A DNA stretch of 64,000 bases, from the NCBI RefSeq assembly GCF_030708075.1, contig NZ_CP117982.1:1534528-1598527 (forward strand). Direction: 5' to 3'. The stretch's first letter is position 1; every line of letters starts with the position of its first letter. The stretch is from Candidatus Epulonipiscium viviparus (GTDB taxonomy: Bacteria > Bacillota > Clostridia > Lachnospirales > Cellulosilyticaceae). Under the pieces are notes generated by a model. It was not told the origin of the DNA, did not search any database, and saw only the letters and a list, made by a program, of their open reading frames with translations. Of this stretch, positions 1 through 9,700 are shown piece after piece. Made by a program: the position numbers and the translations under genes.

Positions 1-1580
1 CATAAATTTATGCCTTTGTCGCAGTTCCAGGCGGTGTTGTTATACCATCGAATAGGCTTATGCATGGCGTTATATCGAGGGCCAAAGTATGCCATCGCAC
101 CGGCGCGGTCAAATCCAGGTACGTCTTTTTTAAAGTTGTCGGCAACTATATCATAAATCAAATTGTGATGAGCGGTGTAGTTTTCGGTATCTTCCAGATA
201 TATGCCAATCATAAACTGCTTTAAATAGCCTCCACCAGATACTGGAAATCCTTTAACGTCATGAATCTTGTTATACGCAATTTCGGATCCTTTTAAATCG
301 AGAGGCCCAATCCAGCCGCTGCTTTCAGACGAGATAGCGCCAGCGTCTTCACTCATGCTCATAGCACCGCTAAATTCGTTGTGGATGATATCGGTTTTGC
401 CATGCTCGCGTATTCTAATCTGAAATCTGCCATTGTCTTCGAAAGTACAGTTTTCAATTCTAGTTTTGTCAGCGGCGGTGAATATGCCAGCAGTAAAAAT
501 TCCGATCCAACCGATATCCTTAATGATACAGTTGGTAAACAGATTGCTATGCCCATTCATTAGCGAAATGCCAGTGCCCCAGGTGTGAGCAACGTAGAGG
601 TCTTCAAAAGTGTTGTGGCTAGATCCCGAGATATATATTCCTGTATCTTCAGTTGCGCCATCGCCATAAAATGGAGACATAATAAATGGAGAGAGGTATC
701 TAAATGAGCAAGATTTGATGATAGAATTATTCATCCCCATGATGCTAGCACAGCCAGCTTTAAAGTTGATGCCTTCGAGTGAGAGCTCCGCGGCAGATAT
801 GTGCAATACTTTTTCTCGCACCTGCATTTCAACTACTTCATCAGCTTTCTTTGGTAAATAATACAAATAGCCATCATCCACAAACCACTCGCCTGGTGCA
901 TCAATCAAATTTTTATGCATCACCATTCCATAGCCAAACTTGTGAAAGCTAACATCAATTGTGGCATCAGGAGTCCAGTGATTTTTGTTTATGCCTTTAA
1001 AAGTAATTGAGTTGCCGCTATTTTCTAAGATCCAGCCAATAGGGTATTGGCGGTTTTTGCCTATCAGCCCTCTAAAGATGCCGCCAACTAAATCAACATC
1101 AGGTAAGCCGCCGTCGAAAGTGGCGTGCCCGTCGCTATCGGCATTTTTATATATATTGGAGACCTCGCCATAGCCGCTGCCTGGAGCCAATGGATTCATC
1201 ATAGCAGAGATAGTACGATTTGGGTGTCGTGCCATATCGCCCATTGCGCCATCGATAAAAACTTGAGAAAACTTAAGCGTGCTATCGTGCCATGCTTTAG
1301 AAACAGGTGCAACCAAAACGCCGGGAGTTGGGTGAGTTGCTGCCTTTTCAAAATGAGAAACAATTTCGGTTCCAGTTACTAAGACGTAATCGTCAGGAGC
1401 ATTTTTGATAGTGAGATTGTCTTTTGTGATTGTAACAGTTTCGCGATAAATTCCTTCGTGTACAATAATTGTATCGCCAGGGTGTGCCTGATTAAGAGCC
1501 GAGGTGATGGTATTTAATTCACCTGTCGCAGCTGCAGCATTCCACGGAACTTCTTTTGAAAAAACATGAATAGTATTCAT
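1..1580 (-). CDS. Right-handed beta-helix protein, leaderless, cut by the window edge
   Basis: About 526 codons read without a stop from an ATG at 1580, preceded by GGAGG, to the left edge, so the C-terminus is missing. The sequence aligns along its length with the two beta-helix proteins at 1993 and 4423: an N-terminal IHVFSKEVPWN segment, then GDTIIVHEGIYRE, then a repeat-rich core with FRGL.GKN, GEWFVDDG, HTWGTGIS, GRFQIRI and the EDAG...GSEIAYNK block. Right-handed beta-helix folds of this kind occur in polysaccharide lyases, glycosidases and epimerases; the substrate cannot be read from sequence. Unlike its relatives it starts directly at the fold, with no signal peptide or lipobox; the reading frame upstream meets a stop within about 15 codons. 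It is therefore probably cytoplasmic, or has lost its leader. Confidence 0.85.
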   Translation of the reverse strand, partial: MNTIHVFSKEVPWNAAAATGELNTITSALNQAHPGDTIIVHEGIYRETVTITKDNLTIKNAPDDYVLVTGTEIVSHFEKAATHPTPGVLVAPVSKAWHDSTLKFSQVFIDGAMGDMARHPNRTISAMMNPLAPGSGYGEVSNIYKNADSDGHATFDGGLPDVDLVGGIFRGLIGKNRQYPIGWILENSGNSITFKGINKNHWTPDATIDVSFHKFGYGMVMHKNLIDAPGEWFVDDGYLYYLPKKADEVVEMQVREKVLHISAAELSLEGINFKAGCASIMGMNNSIIKSCSFRYLSPFIMSPFYGDGATEDTGIYISGSSHNTFEDLYVAHTWGTGISLMNGHSNLFTNCIIKDIGWIGIFTAGIFTAADKTRIENCTFEDNGRFQIRIREHGKTDIIHNEFSGAMSMSEDAGAISSESSGWIGPLDLKGSEIAYNKIHDVKGFPVSGGGYLKQFMIGIYLEDTENYTAHHNLIYDIVADNFKKDVPGFDRAGAMAYFGPRYNAMHKPIRWYNNTAWNCDKGINL

Positions 1581-1610
1581 AACATCCTCCAATGCAAATA
1601 TAATTTTGAT

Positions 1611-1630
1611 GGCAGTATCTGGGTACTACC
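1611..1630. promoter_or_regulatory. Imperfect palindrome upstream of the leaderless beta-helix gene
   Basis: GGCAGTA, six bases, TACTACC: seven-base arms with one mismatch, about 30 bases upstream of the ATG at 1580. It could be a repressor site or a small 5' UTR stem. No regulator gene is adjacent, so its role is a guess. Confidence 0.25.
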
Positions 1631-1671
1631 AATAATTATTTTAACACAAATTAATTTAAAAATATAGATCG

Positions 1672-1773
1672 CTATTGCTTTTTATTTTTCATGATTGCAA
1701 TAAGAATGACGAAGGCAACGATAATCCAAATCCAGATTAAAGCCGAAGCCCAATTAACGCTTTCAAAAAACAT
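1672..1773 (-). CDS. 33-aa single-pass membrane microprotein
   Basis: An ATG at 1773 preceded by AAAGGAGGTG at good spacing opens 33 codons ending in TAG. The product begins MFFESVNWAS, has a continuous hydrophobic, Trp- and Ile-rich segment (about residues 11-28), and ends in the basic tail KNKKQ. This is the layout of a small inner-membrane protein with the C-terminus in the cytoplasm. It lies upstream of, and on the same strand as, the leaderless beta-helix gene, and the two could be co-transcribed. No family is recognised. The near-consensus ribosome binding site and the clean membrane/charge pattern are the reasons to call it. Confidence 0.6.
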   Translation of the reverse strand: MFFESVNWASALIWIWIIVAFVILIAIMKNKKQ

Positions 1774-1865
1774 GACACGCACCTCCTTTACGATATAGTT
1801 TAACCTGTTGCTGTTCTCTTGATTCTAGCAATAGGCCAAAAGAGCAGTCAAATCATAAAAAACTC

Positions 1866-1894
1866 TTGCTTTTGTATGTCGTAATTGCTAAAAT
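1866..1894 (+). promoter_or_regulatory. Sigma-A-like promoter for the beta-helix lipoprotein gene
   Basis: TTGCTT (1866-1871), a 17-base spacer, then TAAAAT (1889-1894), about 100 bases upstream of the start at 1993. Confidence 0.5.
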
Positions 1895-1992
1895 ATATAT
1901 GGAATAATGTGGAAAATTAAACTAGAATTAATACATAAGTTAAAATAGGAGAAATGTTATTCGATAATAATAATTAAAACGGGGGAAAAATA

Positions 1993-4272
1993 ATGAAAAA
2001 AGCAAAGTTTATGTTAGTATTAGCGATGTTGACGATGGCTGGGTGTGCTGCAGAAGAGGCGGTGATCCAAGAAGAAGTTGTAGTGAAAGTTGCACCAGAG
2101 CCAGCGCCAGAAACTGCGCCAGAAATTGTACCCGAGCCTGCGCCAGAAATTGCGCCAGAGCCTGTAATAGAAGAGCGAACTATTGCAATGGAACTGCACG
2201 TATATTCGGATGAAATTCCATGGAACGCTGCCGCAGAAGCCACAACGCTGGAGTATGAAACTATATCCGATGCGATAGCAGATGCGATAGAAGGCGATAC
2301 AATAATAGTTCACGAGGGAATTTATCGCGAAGTTTTGAAAATCGCAAAAGATAATATTACAGTGAAAGCTGCCGAGGGCGAGTATGTGTTGGTGACAGGT
2401 GCGGAAGTAGTGAGTGGATTTGTACCGTATGAAGCTATGGAAGGAGTTTATGTTGCAGATGTGCCAGCAAATTATAAGGAGACGACTCTTCCATATACTC
2501 AAGTTTATGCCAATGGCAATGTGCAAACAATGGCAAGATTTCCCAATTTGACAATAGACGATATGATGGCACCGCTAGAAGAGGGGGGTGGCTACGGAAA
2601 AACCATAGACTTGTATAAAAACAAGGGCGAAGCAGAGGGGCATGTAACGTTTGCCGAGGGCGAGCTTCCGGATGTGGATTTAACCGGTGCGGTCTACAGA
2701 GGGCTCAATGGCAAAAATCGCGAGTATATGTTTGGCGATGTTGTAGCCAGCGAGGGCAATACGCTGACGTTTACCAGTACAACAAAAAATAACTGGGGCA
2801 ATGCAACAGCGGAAATAAAGAAGGGCTACCACGATTATGGATTCGGTTTTGTAACGCATAAAAATTTAATTGATATCCCGGGAGAATGGTTTGTGGAGGA
2901 CAGAAAGCTATACTATATGCCAGAGGGAGATATCAAAGATTTGTCGGTGGATCTGCAGGTGAGGCAACAAGTACTGCAAATGAATAATCGCGAGAACATA
3001 ACGCTGGAGGGCCTAAATTTTGTTGCAGGTAACGTGCAAATTAAAGGCACCGAGACTGCCAACATAACCAATTGTACATTTAGAAATCTGCAGCCGTTTT
3101 ATGTTATCAAAGGTTATGGAATGGGTGATTCGGGGCAAACTGGAGTGTATATAGAAAATAGCAAAAACGTAACATTTCGAGATACGTATATAGGAGATAC
3201 GTGGGGAACGGGAGTACAAATTAGTGGTGGCGCAGATAATTCGTTCTACAACTGCAGGTTTGAGGATATGGGTTGGATAGGTACATTTACTGCCGGTATC
3301 TACACATCGGGAGCTAATACGATTGTGGAAGACTGTACTTTTGCAGATCACGGAAGATTTCAAATTCGAGTGGATAAGGATGTGAAGATTGACATTTTGC
3401 ATTCGTCGTTTGAAAGAGCAATGGAGATGGGCGAAGATGCAGGACCTCTCGAGTTTACCAGCACCGGAAAGATTGCGCCGCTAGATCTTAAGGGTTCTGA
3501 GATAGCGTATAACAAAGTTTTTGACTTGAGCGGAATTCCGGTAAGCTCTGGAAATTACAACAAGCAGTTTATGGTGGCATTCTATATGGAGGATGTAAGC
3601 AATTACACTGCGCATCATAACTTGGTTTATGACATTACTGCCGATAGCTATGATGGGCCAGAGTATGTGAAACGAGATAGCCGATTTTTATATATGGGAC
3701 CGCGATATAATGCGATGCATCTGCCGGTGAACTTTTATAACAACACCGCTTGGGATTATGGCAGTACGATAGGAATATGGAATATAGTAATAGCAAATCA
3801 CGACGAGCTTAGAGCGCAAGGATTAAAGCAAGAAGACAATACGGGAATGATGACAGACGGCCATTTTGCCAACAATCTATTTGATGAAGGAAGCTTTAGC
3901 GTGAGTTACGTTGCTCAAAATTTGAATATGAATGGCGGCAGTAAAGGGTGGGTAACAATTCCAGAGGATGATTGGAAAGATATCGAAACAGATGATATGG
4001 ATGAATTTTTTGAGCACGCGGCAAAGATAGACTATGCATTTAACCCGGAAGCAAATATGATAGTAACGGCCGATGCGACAGATTCAACTTATGTTGACGC
4101 AGCAAATGGAGATTTTAGACTGCTAGATGGGTCGGCAGCGAAGGGGGCAGGAGTGGAAATTCCTGGAATAACGTCTTCTGCAAATCCAGACCTGGGCGCA
4201 TTAGAGGGTAGCGACTATGTATTATCGGCAGGGTCGACTCTGGAGTTGCCAACATTTAAGGAAATTCGATAG
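1993..4272 (+). CDS. Secreted beta-helix lipoprotein
   Basis: 759 aa. Residues 1-18 are a lipoprotein signal peptide ending in the lipobox LTMAGC, so Cys18 should be lipidated. An acidic, proline-rich spacer of PEPAPE/IAPE repeats (about residues 34-57) follows and should hold the protein off the membrane. The rest is a right-handed beta-helix domain starting at ELHVYSDEIPWN, with GDTIIVHEGIYRE near residue 97 and a strongly conserved EMGEDAGPLEF...GSEIAYNK block in the centre. The C-terminus SSANPDLGALEG...TLELP is also conserved in the family. The ribosome binding site is a run of G before ATAATG. Polysaccharide lyase or glycosidase activity is plausible from fold and surface location, but catalytic residues cannot be assigned. 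About two thirds of its length closely resembles the copy at 4423. Confidence 0.85.
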   Translation: MKKAKFMLVLAMLTMAGCAAEEAVIQEEVVVKVAPEPAPETAPEIVPEPAPEIAPEPVIEERTIAMELHVYSDEIPWNAAAEATTLEYETISDAIADAIEGDTIIVHEGIYREVLKIAKDNITVKAAEGEYVLVTGAEVVSGFVPYEAMEGVYVADVPANYKETTLPYTQVYANGNVQTMARFPNLTIDDMMAPLEEGGGYGKTIDLYKNKGEAEGHVTFAEGELPDVDLTGAVYRGLNGKNREYMFGDVVASEGNTLTFTSTTKNNWGNATAEIKKGYHDYGFGFVTHKNLIDIPGEWFVEDRKLYYMPEGDIKDLSVDLQVRQQVLQMNNRENITLEGLNFVAGNVQIKGTETANITNCTFRNLQPFYVIKGYGMGDSGQTGVYIENSKNVTFRDTYIGDTWGTGVQISGGADNSFYNCRFEDMGWIGTFTAGIYTSGANTIVEDCTFADHGRFQIRVDKDVKIDILHSSFERAMEMGEDAGPLEFTSTGKIAPLDLKGSEIAYNKVFDLSGIPVSSGNYNKQFMVAFYMEDVSNYTAHHNLVYDITADSYDGPEYVKRDSRFLYMGPRYNAMHLPVNFYNNTAWDYGSTIGIWNIVIANHDELRAQGLKQEDNTGMMTDGHFANNLFDEGSFSVSYVAQNLNMNGGSKGWVTIPEDDWKDIETDDMDEFFEHAAKIDYAFNPEANMIVTADATDSTYVDAANGDFRLLDGSAAKGAGVEIPGITSSANPDLGALEGSDYVLSAGSTLELPTFKEIR

Positions 4273-4303
4273 ACTGTTATAAAAATGAAAAGGAGATTAT
4301 AAT

Positions 4304-4409
4304 ATGATCTTCGGCAAAACCAGATTTGGGAGCTTTAGAAGGCGGTGACAGAGTTCTAAGTGCGGGGGCGACATTGGAGATTCCGATCTTTGAAGAAGAA
4401 TTAGAATAA
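4304..4409 (+). pseudogene. Deletion remnant of a third beta-helix gene copy
   Basis: Between the two intact beta-helix genes lies an AAAGGAG ribosome binding site and ATG (4304-4306). One base later and in another frame, codons from 4308 read SSAKPDLGALEGGDRVLSAG, followed by ATLEIPIFEEELE and a TAA at 4407. This is the family C-terminus (compare SSANPDLGALEGSDYVLSAG in both neighbours). A complete paralogue seems to have collapsed to its translation start plus its last 33 codons. The ATG frame itself ends after 14 codons, so nothing functional is expected. Confidence 0.85.
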
Positions 4410-4422
4410 TGAGGAGGTATAT

Positions 4423-6648
4423 ATGAGAAGAATGAAATTTGCAGCAGCAATGCTAGTAATAGCATCGGCAACATTGGTAAATGCGGCGGAAGTAGATATG
4501 GCAAAGATAATGGATATTACGACTGGATTGAGAATGGAGGTTGCCACAAACATTATGACCGAGCAGATGGGTACGGAGATTCATGTATATTCGGATGAAA
4601 TTCCATGGAGCACTGAAAAAGCGAATGCGACAATGACAATTACAGAGGCAGTCAATCAGGCAGAAGAAGGCGATACGATAATTGTTCACGAGGGAATTTA
4701 CCGCGAGGTGCTCAATATAAAGAAGGATAACATAACGATTAAAGCAGCAGAAGGCGAGTATGTGCTCGTGTCTGGCAACGAGGTGGTAACAGATTTTGAA
4801 CCATATTCTGGAAAACCGGGCGTATATGTTGCGGATGTACCATCGAACTATAAGGCCACTAACCTGCCATTTTCACAAGTGTTTGTAAACGGCAATTATG
4901 CGGAGATCGCGAGATTTCCAGATAAAACAATATCAGATAATATGGCACCGCTAGAAGAAGGCGGAGGATATTCCAAAACTGTTGAAATATCTAAAGGCGA
5001 GGGAATTGTGGATGGCACCGTAACCTTTGCAGAAGGCAAGTTGCCAAACGTAGATTTAACCGGCGCGCAATTTAGAGGGTTGAACGGCAAGAACGCAGAG
5101 TATGTGTTTGGAACTGTGACATCAGCAGATAAAAATACAATTACATTTAAGCCGACATCAAATAATAATTGGACAAAAGCTGGGGCAATAGAAGAAGGGT
5201 ATCACGACTATGGCTTTGGCTTTGTGATGCATAAAAATTTGTTAGATCACCCTGGGGAATGGTTTGTGGAGCATGGCAAGCTGTATTATATGCCAGAAAA
5301 CGGAGTGATGGACGGCTTAGAAGTGGAGATGCAGGTGAGGCAGAAAGTGTTAATGCTCAACAATACGGAAGGCGTAACATTGGAGAACATCAACTTTGTT
5401 GCAGGCAACGCGGAGATACACGGAATGGATGGGGCGGTAATCGACGGCTGTACCTTCCGATACTTGCAGCCATTCTATACAACCAGAGGATATGGAATTA
5501 ACGACAACAGATATTCTGGGATATACGGAGAGAACGTAACGAATAGCAAATTTGTGAACACGTATATAGGAAAAACGTGGGGAACTGGCGTGGTGCTCTT
5601 TAAGGGAGATAACAATTCGTTTATCAACTGTATCTTTGATGATATAGGATGGATCGGAACATTTACAGCGGGGGTTTATAGCTCAGCAAATAACACATTG
5701 ATACAAGACTGTACATTTAGGGATCACGGCAGATTTCAGGTGCGAGTGGATAAGGACATAAAAATAGACATACTGCATTCATCGTTTGAGAGAGCGATGG
5801 AGATGGGCGAAGATGCGGGGCCGCTGGAGTTTACTAGTACAGGCAAAATAGCACCACTAGATTTGGGTGGATCGGAGATAGCGTATAACAAGGTCTTTGA
5901 TTTGCACGGCGTGCCGGTGAGTTCTGGAAGCTATAACAAGCAATTTGTAGTGGCATTCTATATGGAAGATGTAAACAACTATACAGCGCATCATAACTTG
6001 GTCTACGATATAACAGCAGATAGCTATGACGGGCCAGAAAAATTAACACGAGAAGGACGATTTTTGTATTTGGGGCCTAGATATAACGCAATGAATGATC
6101 CGGTAAACTATTATAACAACACGGTCTGGGGATGCGATGACAACATTGGGATCTGGAACATTCAGATTGGTAACTTCGAAGAGCTAAAAGCTGCAGGGCT
6201 AGAGCAAAAGGAGCATACGGGAGTGATGACAGACGGACACTTTGTGAACAACTTATTTGGCGAAGGCGAGTTTAGCATCAACTACTCCGCACAAAATTTA
6301 ACGGCAACAGGAGCCAGTAAAGGATGGGCAAGTATTCCGGAGAACAAATGGAAGAGCATTTCAACGCACGATATGGAAGAATTTTTTGAGCATGCCGAAA
6401 AGGTGGACTACAATTTTAATCCAGAAAGCAATATGATTATAGAAACAGAGGACGGCGACAGAACTTATGTGGATATAGAAAATGGCGACTTCAATTTGAG
6501 GGCAAGCGCCAAAGCAAAAGGGCGAGGTACCGCGATTGAAGGGATCACATCTTCGGCAAATCCAGATCTTGGAGCATTAGAAGGTAGCGACTATGTTTTG
6601 AGCGCAGGTGCAACGCTAGAAGTAAGGGAATTTTTGGAAGTAAGATAA
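4423..6648 (+). CDS. Secreted beta-helix protein
   Basis: 741 aa, starting at an ATG behind GAGGAGG. Residues 1-21 form a Sec signal peptide with a likely cut after VNA; there is no lipobox, so the product is released or held non-covalently. The body is the same right-handed beta-helix as the lipoprotein at 1993, with IHVYSDEIPW near residue 50, GDTIIVHEGIYRE, GEWFVEHGKLYYMPE, the MEMGEDAGPLEF...GSEIAYNKVFD block and the terminal SSANPDLGALEG. A tandem duplicate whose two products differ mainly in how they are attached to the cell. Enzymatic role is inferred from fold only. Confidence 0.85.
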   Translation: MRRMKFAAAMLVIASATLVNAAEVDMAKIMDITTGLRMEVATNIMTEQMGTEIHVYSDEIPWSTEKANATMTITEAVNQAEEGDTIIVHEGIYREVLNIKKDNITIKAAEGEYVLVSGNEVVTDFEPYSGKPGVYVADVPSNYKATNLPFSQVFVNGNYAEIARFPDKTISDNMAPLEEGGGYSKTVEISKGEGIVDGTVTFAEGKLPNVDLTGAQFRGLNGKNAEYVFGTVTSADKNTITFKPTSNNNWTKAGAIEEGYHDYGFGFVMHKNLLDHPGEWFVEHGKLYYMPENGVMDGLEVEMQVRQKVLMLNNTEGVTLENINFVAGNAEIHGMDGAVIDGCTFRYLQPFYTTRGYGINDNRYSGIYGENVTNSKFVNTYIGKTWGTGVVLFKGDNNSFINCIFDDIGWIGTFTAGVYSSANNTLIQDCTFRDHGRFQVRVDKDIKIDILHSSFERAMEMGEDAGPLEFTSTGKIAPLDLGGSEIAYNKVFDLHGVPVSSGSYNKQFVVAFYMEDVNNYTAHHNLVYDITADSYDGPEKLTREGRFLYLGPRYNAMNDPVNYYNNTVWGCDDNIGIWNIQIGNFEELKAAGLEQKEHTGVMTDGHFVNNLFGEGEFSINYSAQNLTATGASKGWASIPENKWKSISTHDMEEFFEHAEKVDYNFNPESNMIIETEDGDRTYVDIENGDFNLRASAKAKGRGTAIEGITSSANPDLGALEGSDYVLSAGATLEVREFLEVR

Positions 6649-6656
6649 GTAATGAG

Positions 6657-6690
6657 AGCCCCCCTTTTTGCATTTTGTGCGAGAGGGGCT
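6657..6690 (+). terminator. Hairpin between the beta-helix and propeller genes
   Basis: AGCCCC and GGGGCT form a six-base stem around a T-rich loop just after the stop codon at 6648. No U-tract follows, so it is more likely an attenuating or mRNA-end-protecting hairpin than a full terminator. Confidence 0.35.
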
Positions 6691-6720
6691 GCAAATAACA
6701 AAAATAACGAAAAGAGGAAT

Positions 6721-9700
6721 ATGATGAATAAAAAATTGGTTGCAATATTGATGAGTATAGCAATGATATCTCCCGCGGCAGTTCTAGCCGATGCGAATTA
6801 TGACTACATAAACGACTACTTTAAGACGCTCAATACAGAAAAAGTGATATCAACAGAAGAGGTTGAGTGGGTACAGTTTGCGCCAGGCACATCGGGAGAT
6901 TCGGATGGAATTTTTGTACACCCAACCGACGATAATTTTATGTATAGCTTTCCTGATATGAACAACAGCTATATGTCAGATGACGGAGGATTGACCTGGA
7001 CCACGGTGCTCGATCACGATCAGTCGCTTAAGCATCAATTTACGAAAATTTATGGAATGGACTTTTCTCGGCAAGACGATACGTTTGGGATGGCATCTAG
7101 CAGTGGAGGGATTAGAATCACCACAGACAAGGGCAGAAGCTTTGGAGAATATATATTGAATGATAACATCGAAACGCTGACAGTTCATCCTCATGACGAT
7201 AACATTTGGTTTGCTGGATCGGGAGATTTTTGGAACACAAAGAGTAATCATCGAACCGACATTTCGCCTCATGGAGAAAAGCCAAATAAGCCCGGAAAGC
7301 TGTATAAGACAACAGATAAAGGAAAAACTTGGAAGCTGCTAAACAATACAGGCATTCATCCGAAGGCAGAGTTTGGAGGCATCTATATTTATCCCGAAGA
7401 TACAAACCTGATGTTTGCAACAACCACGTATGGACTATATAAAAGCATTGATGGGGGCAATAAATGGGAGAAAATTGAATCTATAGAAGCCGCAGATGGG
7501 GAGTCCGCAGACTTAGTTACAGATATGGATGTTTATATAGATCCGCAAACAAAGAAATTGACTCTCTATGCTATAAATTTAGTTCGTTACACGATAAATC
7601 CAAAAACCAAGACAGTAGACAGCTCGGGAGGAATATTGAAAAGCCACGATTTAGGCAAAAGTTGGGAAAATATAACAGGAGATTTGGGGCTAAACCTTGA
7701 CGCACTAAATAGCGAGCTATCGGCAGCAGTAAGAGATGTGTTTGTACCATATAACGAAGTGGCCGAAGATAAGATCGAGCTAGATTTTACAGCAGGATGG
7801 TATATGAACCCGAACTATATTAAGGCGATGTTTACGGGTAACTGGTTTTTGGGAAACTGGTTTGAGAAATCACCACAGTTAAAAGGAATGAGTGCCGCAA
7901 AAGCGATACCGAACCTGCCGACTCACTTCTTACAAAACTATGATAACATAGAAGTGGACCCAACGAATCCGGATAGAATTTATCTAACGCATCCCGGGAG
8001 ATTTGGCGCAGGAATGTTTATCGGCGATGTTTGGACTACAGCAGATGGCGGAGAAGATTGGTATATTGCCGCAAGAGGGGGAGCGTATTGGCCGTATCCG
8101 TCTGAGTATTGGCAATCTGTTGATCAGGATCAGCATATAAATGTACAGTTAGATCATAGCCACGAGTACGCAACAGAAGTATATCCCGCGTCTAGCGTAC
8201 GAGATTTTGATCTAAATAGCAAAGGTGAGGCATATGCGCTATTTAGAACGCTCTATAAATCTGAAGATAATGGTGAATATTGGCAAAACTTAGACAGTGT
8301 GCAAACCGAAAAAGGTGGCTGGATCGGAACAGGTGAGAGTAATTTACCTGGAAAGCAAATCATCACCGACCCTCGAGATCCCAACATGATGCTTATGCTA
8401 GCAGGAGAAAACGGCATCTTTAGCCGAGTGGATGATGCAGAAAAATGGTATTACGACGATACGGTAGCGATGGAAAACTTTCCGTATTCGCCTCCAAATT
8501 CATCGATCATTGCCATCTCACCAGAGGATATCAACACGATGTACGCATTGATATTGCGCCAAACAGGGCAGGGTGAGTTTCAGAAGTCTGTAGATGGGGG
8601 CAGAACGTGGAGCAAAGTTTCGCAAATTTTTAAGACATCAAGAGCCAGCACGAAGGTAATTCAAAAAGGTTTGATTATTGATCCAAACGATTACGATACG
8701 ATGTATTTTGGAATTACTGCAACAAACATCAACGAGGTGCCACCGCTACATGGAACCGAGTATAGCGGAGTCTATAAAACAACAGACGAAGGAGTGACGT
8801 GGAGCAAGATGAACAACGGGTTACCGGGCACGTTTGATACATTTGACTTGGAGTTTGATCCGCGGGATTCGAATGTGATCTATGCGGCAGTATCAGGAGG
8901 AAACAAGCTGAGCGTACCAGTTTGGAAAAAGATGCTCACGGGAACTGTTGCAGAGACTTTTGAGATTAAGGACCTGATGCCAAATACGGAATACTTTATA
9001 TCTGCATATGCGATGGCAGACGAGGGCGAAAGCGCAGTGATGTCGGTTGTGGATATAGCAGGAGAAGTATTGGGATCGAAGGTAATAGCCAATACGGTAC
9101 CGCAAGTGGAGGGTGTATTTTTTACAACGGGAGCCGACGGAAAGGCAGCGTTGAAGTTCGAGAAAACTTCAGGAGATGGAAATGTATTGTTTGATAAGAT
9201 TACGCTAAGAACCGCGGGAGGGCTATATCGAACAACCGATGCGGCAGAGAGTTGGGCAATAGTAGAAGAGTTTCCGAAGATTGTACAAGTAAATAACATC
9301 GTGGCGGATGCAGAAAATGGCAAGTTGTATGTTGCAGGTGGAAGCGAAAATGCAGGACCACAGCAAGGCGGAGTGTGGGTTGGAGATTTAAATGGTACAA
9401 ATTGGAAAAAGATTTTTGAGTTACCTAAGGTGGTAGATATAAAGCTGGATCCATATAACGCAGACAGAATTTTGGTCCATGCGGGGGTTGAGAGCTCTGG
9501 AAGTATGGCATATAACGTAGGAATTTATTTATCAGAAGATGCGGGAGAGAGCTGGGCAAAAATAAATAACGGGTTAGGAACATCTGCAAGCATATATGAC
9601 TTTTCGTTTGACCCCGATCCAGCGAACACAGATTTATTGTGGTTAACGAGCAGTGCCGGCGGATTTTATAAGGGCTATATAGGAGGTGCGCCAGAGCGAG

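Noticed and set aside
2020-2526. 168-codon minus-strand frame inside the beta-helix lipoprotein gene
   Set aside because: Shadow of a well-supported gene; His/Cys/Phe-rich composition typical of antisense frames.
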